DNA from: a virus
Length of the DNA: 31,079 nt
IMG/VR virus record: IMGVR_UViG_3300028925_006759
Coordinates: 1 to 31,079 of that record
Direction: 5' to 3' (one strand)
Under the pieces are notes generated by a model. The model did not search any database, was not told the origin of the DNA, and was given only the letters and a program-made list of their open reading frames with translations. Made by a program: the position numbers and the translations under genes. Numbering within the stretch: the first letter of the stretch is position 1; each line of letters opens with the position of its first letter. Below, one piece after another: positions 15,101 to 20,488 of the stretch.

Positions 15101-16796
15101 AAAACTTCTGCCCGGTGCTAGTCTCTCCGCCGCCAAGTGTTAGCAATGTATCGCTTATGACTAATTGCCCTACATCCATCCCCGCTAAAGCACCCAAGAA
15201 CTCTACCGTCCAAGCGGTGTACCCAGAAACCGTGGCGGAGGTAACGGAAACATTATCTATGTTAGAAAGGAGTTCGAGAGCCGTCTCTACCGCAGACGCC
15301 GAAGCATTCCAAGCAATTGCGGCGGTGGTCTGCCCACTGTAGGTCAGGGTGAATGTTCCACCGTTAGCATAATGTTTAATTAATTGCTTTTCATTTCTAG
15401 TTGTGCCTCCACCCGTAACAACCACCTCATTATCTGGCCTAAGGAAGAATCCAAAGCATCCGCTTTCTGCCATCAGCGACACTGTTTCTCTACCAATAAC
15501 CCTGTCTGTTTGTAGGTGGTTTCCAGACGCAATATTTATACTGATATTGCTATTCCAAGTTGAGGCGGAGTATGCGTTTATGTCTTCCATGCAACCCGGC
15601 AGAGTTTCTCCAGAGGGTTGGAATGTCCACGAGTAATTCCTCAGGTAATCATTATCGCCATTGGGGTCATCTCCACTAGCAGTGATGACAAGGCCCGCTC
15701 CTCCAAGGCTGTTATCATCTAGATATCCACACGGATTATCTCCACCCTCACAAATTCCAGAGGTTGCTAAGTATAGCGTTTTACACTCATATAGACATTC
15801 AGTTGTATGGTGGAATGTTGTAGCTGATAAGGTGTCTACAAGTAAATCTTTAAAGTATCCCTTTTTCCATCTGAGGGATAATGCTCCAAGGTCATGAGCA
15901 GCATCCGTTACGGGGATTACATTTCCAGCTACGGTTACAAGTCCGTGATTTCCAGAGGGGGAAGGTGTCCCCATTCCAATATTGCCACCAGACATGTAGA
16001 TATTATCATCTAGGGAAAAAATATCTTTATTGGAGAAGATTCCGTCATCAATGTAGGCAGCCTGCCAAGGGTACATAGCATGACCAAGTGCAGCTATTCC
16101 AGATAGACTTGGTGAAACAGCTCCAGAAACCTGAAGGTGTCCATAGTCATGCAGAGTCTTAACGCCTATCCCTAATTTGCGATTATCTAACTCGCCATAC
16201 ATTAGTGGCGTAGGGCCAACACCCTCTTCTATCTCGCACGTGTCCAGAGAATTTATATCATGACTACCAAGGTAGAACTTGTGATCATATTTACTGTCAA
16301 TACCACTTCCGTGATAATATCCAGCCCCGTGACCAATGGCTATATTATAATTTCCATGTTTATTACTCTGGAGAGAATTATTTCCAAGACCAACGTTTCC
16401 ATGTCCAAATACATTGCCCCCAAGGGAGGTATAGCCAAGAGCGGTATTTCCACTACCCCAAACATTACAGCTAAGGGAATAAGACCCTATCGCCGTATTT
16501 CTTGCCCCATTGTAATTATTTTGAAGAGAATGATAACCAAAAGCAGAATTATCTACGCTAACATAATTAGCCAAAGAGAGCTTACCAAGAGCTTTTTCGC
16601 CGCCTATGGTAGTTCTGGTGGGGGGAGTTGAAAAGTTAGCAGTTGCTATTGTCTGATTGTTGAGTAAAACATGTACAGAGTCAACAATATCGAGTAGATT
16701 ATGTCTAACGTCATACGGTGAGATGAGCATAGACGAATTGTCTACGATCTCTTTTTTGATATTTTCTACAAGGGTAGATTTATCTATAATCGCCAT
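12138..16796 (-). CDS. Giant tail fibre / adhesin-like protein with YadA-type repeats (1552 aa)
   Basis: ATG 16796 follows AGGG. Residues 1-45 share the LIS..D.RHNL.DIV.S domain with the 322-aa fibre. Residues about 79-160 form a first block of NTAIG.YSL-type units of 13-15 residues; a second block lies at about 1234-1330 (NTAIGALAG, NTMLGSKAG, NIFLGYAAG). These match the left-handed beta-roll of trimeric autotransporter (YadA) heads. DLG...RWK..Y at about residue 300 is shared with the 1908-aa fibre. Between the blocks lie Cys-rich and aromatic stretches and three copies of a beta-strand/helix unit (near 476, 600 and 770), the first reading GTFTLTYSGQTTAAIAW. Several LGIG/VGI...L.V.G fibre motifs occur. 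The role is a trimeric receptor-binding fibre. The C-terminus (GNLHIDGQIMVF) is short, with no S74 chaperone domain visible. Confidence 0.88.
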   Translation of the reverse strand: MAIIDKSTLVENIKKEIVDNSSMLISPYDVRHNLLDIVDSVHVLLNNQTIATANFSTPPTRTTIGGEKALGKLSLANYVSVDNSAFGYHSLQNNYNGARNTAIGSYSLSCNVWGSGNTALGYTSLGGNVFGHGNVGLGNNSLQSNKHGNYNIAIGHGAGYYHGSGIDSKYDHKFYLGSHDINSLDTCEIEEGVGPTPLMYGELDNRKLGIGVKTLHDYGHLQVSGAVSPSLSGIAALGHAMYPWQAAYIDDGIFSNKDIFSLDDNIYMSGGNIGMGTPSPSGNHGLVTVAGNVIPVTDAAHDLGALSLRWKKGYFKDLLVDTLSATTFHHTTECLYECKTLYLATSGICEGGDNPCGYLDDNSLGGAGLVITASGDDPNGDNDYLRNYSWTFQPSGETLPGCMEDINAYSASTWNSNISINIASGNHLQTDRVIGRETVSLMAESGCFGFFLRPDNEVVVTGGGTTRNEKQLIKHYANGGTFTLTYSGQTTAAIAWNASASAVETALELLSNIDNVSVTSATVSGYTAWTVEFLGALAGMDVGQLVISDTLLTLGGGETSTGQKFLIGLAGTAKEALGAGCTSTHSYRHEPTSKSFQLKQGTHDGDFYLQFTTDTPAGGGNVRTANLNSTMTIAEVAAAITYAVQNGRKASGDLDSDRAIPDFLCYSSHFANRRIVDYHPSKNPNRKLNDLQLDWSGFAYSWGHFSSAYPISDAYSSSSVHTINGYGWSPQPLGRGSSFVSWPAPVCAGGYKPGIQVHFHQSLDNNPDTPGVGGQTVIIEVTFNSSDTAAEVQAKFDAAIGADKVVVTSAPYRYLKGDDVPADSAFDPYRREDDYGELWPDNQRRDCLAITGLIIEYLDATVSQNTSATYYLKDVARVPFVKIREDFATRLKSRDDITPVIETPEGDTAGLAIRYGVLNHSTVTAINASVTTTQQGSTDVTTVELFGEDNTTYLSREEFIKPNPLSPEGKIHNISDVNFLSSGTDYTVSYSALMSGVTVGQKFISRTSNKKKTDDKEHFYGFDINYKDKLDVVDGHNQKTDRLDISVYDDMTAPVNAFTVMRDYKGAGLVGITNMVTNPLPNTIFNVQSTGNAVARVTGGHGDYSRLQLLSGSNYIENADGLEVEYQDDAGNISLYKDGAKSVAISIDPSRQVGIDLETPNAKLAVGGDISMQEFGQGRIASNFESFGKLFVTASDAAGECQKLIFQDDCGNQTNLVLNPSNPLETRTVFADSLGNTVVGKGAGATRPYDTEDFNTAYGWSTLSKLDAGDHNTAIGALAGSEITSGSSNTMLGSKAGKGITTGGKNIFLGYAAGASNISSSISNNIIIGFDDIADGLSSDYNFMLGNDKNNILLTGKTGPDTTDRYFKVNQSKLAVSSLDDIVEFSVDHNINFFGTDKVGSLVRHYDALSAIPDGGIAFVFAGSDGSDNTLLSLRHDSSAMSTTPSYFSPSPSVPYAELKGDLRLLGSIRFSDGTSIDLSSNVLNIGDTIKGDTTNKRVVIGSYATAPTATLELKPASATERIQEWKDSDGNVVSYMDQLGNLHIDGQIMVF
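12810..13095 (-). repeat. YadA-head-like repeat block 2 (coding)
   Basis: A second, more diverged set of the same units near the C-terminal end of the 1552-aa fibre: NTVVGKGAG, NTAYGWSTL, NTAIGALAG, NTMLGSKAG, NIFLGYAAG and NIIIGFDDI, separated by 5-9 residue linkers. Having one block near each end of the protein is unusual. Limits are approximate. Confidence 0.75.
16320..16560 (-). repeat. YadA-head-like repeat block 1 (coding)
   Basis: About five consecutive units of roughly 14 residues, each built around N.A.G..SL (NSAFGYHSL, NTAIGSYSL, NTALGYTSL, NVGLGNNSL, NIAIGHGAG). The spacing and the conserved Asn, Gly and Leu fit a beta-roll rung. It lies directly after the N-terminal attachment domain of the 1552-aa fibre. 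Limits are approximate. Confidence 0.75.
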
Positions 16797-16806
16797 TTAG
16801 ATTGCC

Positions 16807-17280
16807 CTACTTAAAGCTAATTTCTAACGTTTGATAGTCAAACTTTACGTTATCTCCAGCATAAATGATTCTTGGATTACTTAGTGTAGCGTGCATTAAC
16901 ACGTTGCCGGGAGAATAAGTCTGGTCAGTATTGATATAAGGTGAATCAACAATAGCAACGCCAGAAACCCATCCCCAGTCAGTAAGAGCTGTGGGGAATA
17001 CGATTTGACCACTATTTTTTATTACACCACTGCCAACAGCGAAGTCTTCCGCTGTATAGCTCCAAGTAGTCTTACTTGGCGATCCAAGATTAACTCTTGC
17101 GTATCCATTAACAACTACATTGTCTCCACTAGGCATTTCCAACAAGGTTGTGCCAGTGTCTGAGTCGTTTGTTACACCGCTCGTTAGTGCGATGGAAACA
17201 TTTGAAGGTGCTGAAAAACTTTGGCCTCTGAATAGCCAATTTAGTATTCCAGACTCTAAATGGTCTGATAAAGCGGCCAT
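16807..17280 (-). CDS. Small conserved virion protein (157 aa)
   Basis: The N-terminus, ALSDHLESGILNWLFRGQSFSAPSNVSIALTSG, matches a widespread phage family that starts SDHLEN..LN..FR...Y..P..VY.AL. Members are all-beta and are usually annotated as tail fibre-like or minor structural proteins (Gp80-like). The middle (NSGQIVFPTALTDWGWVSGVAIVD) and the C-terminal APGDxxxF-like strand (IYAGDNVKFDYQTLEISF) also fit. ATG 17280 has AGGAGATC before it. The gene follows a terminator and a GTGTATA promoter candidate, so it heads the operon of the two giant fibres. The family match is from memory of its pattern; the precise virion location is not known to me. Confidence 0.75.
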   Translation of the reverse strand: MAALSDHLESGILNWLFRGQSFSAPSNVSIALTSGVTNDSDTGTTLLEMPSGDNVVVNGYARVNLGSPSKTTWSYTAEDFAVGSGVIKNSGQIVFPTALTDWGWVSGVAIVDSPYINTDQTYSPGNVLMHATLSNPRIIYAGDNVKFDYQTLEISFK

Positions 17281-17314
17281 TTTTGATCTCCTATAAAAAT
17301 CCTAAAAATATGAT

Positions 17315-17332
17315 TCTACATTATTATACACG
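17315..17332 (-). promoter_or_regulatory. Candidate phage late promoter B
   Basis: The minus strand reads CGTGTATAATAATGTAGA. GTGTATA starts 51 bases before the ATG at 17280 and lies only a few bases after the T-tract of the capsid terminator, so transcription can restart immediately for the fibre operon. There is no -35-like box at 17 bases upstream; that space is occupied by the terminator. Confidence 0.6.
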
Positions 17333-17333
17333 T

Positions 17334-17371
17334 AAAAAAACAGCCACCCCCAAATATATGAGGGTGGCTGT
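17334..17371 (-). terminator. Intrinsic terminator after the major capsid gene
   Basis: On the minus strand a perfect 10-bp stem (ACAGCCACCC with GGGTGGCTGT) with a 12-base AT-rich loop is followed by a run of seven T. It begins 25 bases after the capsid stop codon. The plus strand lacks a T-run, so it works only leftward. It is the only strong intrinsic terminator I found in the window. Confidence 0.92.
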
Positions 17372-17395
17372 AACCCGGAAGGGATTGAAGGGACA

Positions 17396-18403
17396 TTAGA
17401 ATGAGCCAAGAATAACTCGTCTATTGTCTAGGACTCCAAAGCCCATTTCCATGAAGCCGTAGTAACCAGCACGCTGTTGTCGATGAAGAGTAGGGTCATC
17501 AAAGATTTCGAGGTTCTGCTTAATAGGCATAACGAAGCTGTCATTGCTGGATTGATCTAAACCAACAACAAGTTCAACGTCAGATCCCTGAACCGCACCA
17601 GAAAGCTGGCTAGTAAAGAAGTCTTGATATTCCTGACTTTCGCCAAGCTCGTCAAGGTCATGGAGATTAACACCAAAGATTCTGGTGATAGGGGCTCCAT
17701 CTTCCTTCGCGGTGTAGATTTCGCGTCTGGTGACTTCGTCGATTTGATCGAGTCCCCAGTTACGAACATCTTCAAGAGCCTCAGGACTGACATACAGGTC
17801 TGTCAATCTACCTCGTCCAGTGGAGGCACTGTTGCCGCCAGAGTTTCTGCGCATAACAGTTTGCATGAGCGAGACGAGTCTCTTGGTGAACTGACCTGCG
17901 GTAGCATCGGCATCAAAAACTAAGATGTTACGATCAGTACCGGCAGCCAAAATGGTGTGCCATCCGTCATCGTTCATTTTCTTAGTGAAACCAGCTTCCA
18001 AAACTTGCATAGCGCGTGCTACAATGTCCCAACGAGCTTCACGAGCATATCTCAACAAGTAGTCGATTGAGCTAGTGATACTGTAGGTTGGAATCATTAC
18101 GTAGTCGCCTTCGACGCTGCGTTCTGGGACTCTACCGTGACCGGGATTCGTGTAAGCGATGTGTTCGCCTTCAAGTCCCGGAGAAATCAAGTCAAGTGGA
18201 AATTCCGTATTTGCACCCGGTTCTACATTAATGGCTTCAAAAATGTTGCCAAGAATGTTGCCAACCAAGACACCCTTACGGAGGGGAAGTTCTAAGGCTT
18301 TTGCGAATTCACGTTGAGCAGCTGCTGCAACATTAACGTCGCTGTCGCCAGATTGCTTAAGTAGCGAGATAAATTCATCGCTTGGTCTATCTGTATAAGA
18401 CAT
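17396..18403 (-). CDS. Major capsid protein, HK97 fold
   Basis: A 335-aa protein in the standard position after the protease/scaffold and decoration genes. It has the long N-terminal helical part (residues 1-45), then VLVGNILGNIFEAINVEPGA, an E-loop-like region, and a P-domain-like central helix (SSIDYLLRYAREARWDIVARAMQVLEAGFTKKM). The C-terminal part (LYVSPEALEDVRNWG, TRIFGVNLHDLDELG, ending MEMGFGVLDNRRVILGSF) matches phage capsid proteins, where a last beta-strand segment with a Gly-Phe-Gly turn is common. The ATG follows AGGAGAACTAACAA, a strong ribosome-binding site. No delta-domain of the HK97 type is obvious at the N-terminus, which fits a separate scaffold. A strong terminator follows, consistent with high-level expression. 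Confidence 0.9.
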   Translation of the reverse strand: MSYTDRPSDEFISLLKQSGDSDVNVAAAAQREFAKALELPLRKGVLVGNILGNIFEAINVEPGANTEFPLDLISPGLEGEHIAYTNPGHGRVPERSVEGDYVMIPTYSITSSIDYLLRYAREARWDIVARAMQVLEAGFTKKMNDDGWHTILAAGTDRNILVFDADATAGQFTKRLVSLMQTVMRRNSGGNSASTGRGRLTDLYVSPEALEDVRNWGLDQIDEVTRREIYTAKEDGAPITRIFGVNLHDLDELGESQEYQDFFTSQLSGAVQGSDVELVVGLDQSSNDSFVMPIKQNLEIFDDPTLHRQQRAGYYGFMEMGFGVLDNRRVILGSF

Positions 18404-18434
18404 TTGTTAGTTCTCCTGTTTATAAGGGGTTTAG

Positions 18435-18926
18435 TTAGGCGGCTGGGCCGAAGTTAGGAAGGTTGATTTCTACTTTGCAGTAGCCATCTTCATCCTTATC
18501 AGTCATAAATCGGCCAATGGCCAAGTTGCCTGTTGCTGCTGCACTCGCGGCGGAGTTTCCAATTTCTCCCTTGGTTGCGCTTGCATAAGCAACGTCTCCA
18601 ACATTTGGAGTCCCGGTAATGTTATTAGTAACAACATAGCCCTTACGAAGGATGGTAACTTTACCACCTAGTTGCACTTCATCTTTATGTTCGTTAAGAT
18701 GAGTACGTGTCAGGTCTTTGTTTACAACGTCGTTCATAAGAATACCAACAGGTACATCAGTAGCGCCACAAGTCTTGTACTTTACAAGGTTAACGCCTTG
18801 ATCCATCGCTGCGCCAGACGCAGTTGTTGAATCGTGAACTACAACTCCGCCGCGAGTAACCGCTTCGGCATTATAGAAAAAGCTGATGTCCGTTTGGAGT
18901 TCATATCTATCTGCTTTTAGAGCCAT
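18435..18926 (-). CDS. Probable head decoration protein (163 aa)
   Basis: Located between scaffold and capsid genes, where many phages encode a decoration or capsid-stabilising protein. The 163-aa sequence is beta-rich and Gly/Ala/Thr-rich, with features of that class: an early FYNAEAVTRGGVVVHD, a central VPVGILMNDVV, then VTILRKGYVVTNNITGTPNVGDVAYAS and NLAIGRFM. The pattern of P.VGDVAYAS..GEIG followed by IGRFMT is often seen in DUF2190-type decoration proteins. AGGAGAATTT lies before ATG 18926. The assignment rests on gene order and sequence pattern, not on catalytic residues. Confidence 0.75.
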   Translation of the reverse strand: MALKADRYELQTDISFFYNAEAVTRGGVVVHDSTTASGAAMDQGVNLVKYKTCGATDVPVGILMNDVVNKDLTRTHLNEHKDEVQLGGKVTILRKGYVVTNNITGTPNVGDVAYASATKGEIGNSAASAAATGNLAIGRFMTDKDEDGYCKVEINLPNFGPAA

Positions 18927-18955
18927 TTTAAATTCTCCTAATAGAATAAAAAGAG

Positions 18956-19642
18956 TTATTTGTTTAACACGTTAGAAGAAAGCCACTCAGAGATACTAGC
19001 TCTCGTTGTTTGCAGTTCGTCGGCTGCGGGCTCCACAAGTGTAGCCTCAGTCGATGAAACTTCTTCAAAAGCTTCTTCTAATTCTTCAGCAGCTTCTTCA
19101 GCCGCTTCGGTTTCGTCAGCTTCTTCTGCTACTTCTTCCGAAGCCTCAACGGAGGCTTCTTCTTTTTTGTCGTCTTTTTTGTCGTCTTTTTTGTCGTCCT
19201 TCTTTTTCTTATCCCACCACTTGGCGATGATTGCGTCAAACGCTTCATCACTAAGAGCTGCGTAAAGTTCAAGGGACTCTTCAGCTTCTGCATCTTCAAA
19301 GCCAGCTTCAACAAGCGAGGCTTTTCGGCGAGAGGCCACTTCTTTTTCATGCATTTCGTCAACCTTAGCCTGACTTGAAACCAAGTCGTTTTGAGATTGA
19401 GCTAGTGCATCTTCTAATTCAGCAATGCGAGCCTGAGTAGACTTAATAGTCTCTTCAAGTTTAGCAATCGCTTCTTGTTTAGAAGAAACGTCTGCTTCAA
19501 AAGCTTCAATCGCTGATGCAAATTCTTTATCTTTTGCGCCTTCGGTAGCTAGCTTTAGAGCTTCGTTTTCTTCTTTAGCAGAAGCTAAGTCTTGTTTAAG
19601 ACCAGCAACCTGCGTTTCCAACAGATTTAAATTATCTGACAT
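18956..19642 (-). CDS. Nested scaffold protein from internal start (228 aa)
   Basis: Inside the protease-scaffold frame, an ATG at 19642 is preceded by AGGAG with 8 bases spacing (TAGGAGATAACCAA then ATG). That site is as good as those of the capsid and decoration genes and stands in frame exactly where the protease domain ends and the coiled coil begins. The product would begin MSDNLNLLETQVAGLKQDL and contain coiled coil, Lys-rich stretch and acidic tail. This mirrors lambda C/Nu3, where a scaffold is made from an internal start in the protease gene. Expression is inferred, not shown. Confidence 0.65.
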   Translation of the reverse strand: MSDNLNLLETQVAGLKQDLASAKEENEALKLATEGAKDKEFASAIEAFEADVSSKQEAIAKLEETIKSTQARIAELEDALAQSQNDLVSSQAKVDEMHEKEVASRRKASLVEAGFEDAEAEESLELYAALSDEAFDAIIAKWWDKKKKDDKKDDKKDDKKEEASVEASEEVAEEADETEAAEEAAEELEEAFEEVSSTEATLVEPAADELQTTRASISEWLSSNVLNK

Positions 19643-20434
19643 TTGGTTATCTCCTATTGAAATTGTAGTGATAATGTCATCTTCATTAATGTTAAAGGCT
19701 TTGCTTTTACTTAAGATGACACTTCTTGGGTTCGCTGGTTTGGATACTAGACCCTTACCAGAGAAAGAAATATTTCTTAAAGCTCTACCTACAGTATATC
19801 CTTCGTACTCACCGCTTCCGCCGTAAGCCCTTAGATGTTTGGTTAAGAACGCCGATGCTTCATCTCTTTTAAGTATTTGATTTTTACCACCAGTGTCTAC
19901 CAGAGCATAGTCAAATCCAGCAAAAAGACATTCCATCGAAACGTACCACTTTCCACCTTCTATTTCAGCAATTATTTGCTGCATCCTATCTTTGTTGTCG
20001 GGATCAACCCAACTGTTATACAAAACGGCTTCAGTTATAATGTCAAAGTTGCTTGGGGTTTCTTCTTCATTAGATGAAACTCTTTTGCCGTCTTTGCCTA
20101 AAACATAGCTTCCCGTTATATGACCTATGATATCATTTTCATCATGCATAAAGTTGAACTGCTTATCTTCAGGAGTATTCCTAGCAGCCCACACTTCACT
20201 CGTGACGAAAACATCATCATTCTTATTCCAACCCGTTGACACTAAGACAGACTCTAAGTAATATAGGTCTAGCTGATCTGGGTTGCTGTTTTGAGCCAAA
20301 ATCTTGTCTAAAGAATCTGACCGTTGTTCGTCGTCTGAGGTAGAAACCGTCGCGACTCCACAGTAAGCCAAAGAAGATTGTTCCTTGACTAATTTGTCTA
20401 CGCCGTCTGTGATTTCTTGTTTGTATATTTTCAT
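18956..20434 (-). CDS. Prohead protease-scaffold fusion protein (492 aa)
   Basis: The longest frame begins at 20461, but that ATG lies inside the GTGTATA promoter motif, so ATG 20434 with AGAGG upstream is preferred. Residues 1-250 look like a prohead maturation protease: FNFMHDENDIIGHITGSYV (93-111) with a candidate His97, and KWYVSMECLFAGFDY (162-176) with candidate nucleophile Ser166. Residues about 265-385 are a long coiled coil (repeated Leu/Ala/Glu heptads), followed by WWDKKKKDDKKDD, then a Glu/Ala-rich acidic tail. The second half is typical of scaffold or core protein. An internal ATG at 19642 probably makes scaffold alone. The gene sits between portal and decoration genes. Catalytic residues are my assignment by pattern. 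Confidence 0.85.
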   Translation of the reverse strand: MKIYKQEITDGVDKLVKEQSSLAYCGVATVSTSDDEQRSDSLDKILAQNSNPDQLDLYYLESVLVSTGWNKNDDVFVTSEVWAARNTPEDKQFNFMHDENDIIGHITGSYVLGKDGKRVSSNEEETPSNFDIITEAVLYNSWVDPDNKDRMQQIIAEIEGGKWYVSMECLFAGFDYALVDTGGKNQILKRDEASAFLTKHLRAYGGSGEYEGYTVGRALRNISFSGKGLVSKPANPRSVILSKSKAFNINEDDIITTISIGDNQMSDNLNLLETQVAGLKQDLASAKEENEALKLATEGAKDKEFASAIEAFEADVSSKQEAIAKLEETIKSTQARIAELEDALAQSQNDLVSSQAKVDEMHEKEVASRRKASLVEAGFEDAEAEESLELYAALSDEAFDAIIAKWWDKKKKDDKKDDKKDDKKEEASVEASEEVAEEADETEAAEEAAEELEEAFEEVSSTEATLVEPAADELQTTRASISEWLSSNVLNK

Positions 20435-20444
20435 ATGTCTTGCC

Positions 20445-20462
20445 TCTAAAAAAGTATACACA
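20445..20462 (-). promoter_or_regulatory. Candidate phage late promoter C (weakest site)
   Basis: The minus strand reads TGTGTATACTTTTTTAGA. It shares the GTGTATA core but begins only 27 bases before ATG 20434, against 50-55 for the other four sites. That would leave a very short leader overlapping the ribosome-binding site. It may be a genuine promoter with a short leader or a chance match in an AT-rich gap. Confidence 0.35.
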
Positions 20463-20488
20463 TTTTTTATTTTTTACACGAAATAACC

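Noticed and set aside
18960-19265. Plus-strand Ser/Ala-rich frame of 101 codons
   Set aside because: It is the reverse of the acidic Glu/Ala tail of the scaffold, where lack of stops is expected.
20435-20461. Longer start for the protease-scaffold gene
   Set aside because: Its ATG lies in the promoter motif and has no ribosome-binding site; ATG 20434 has AGAGG.
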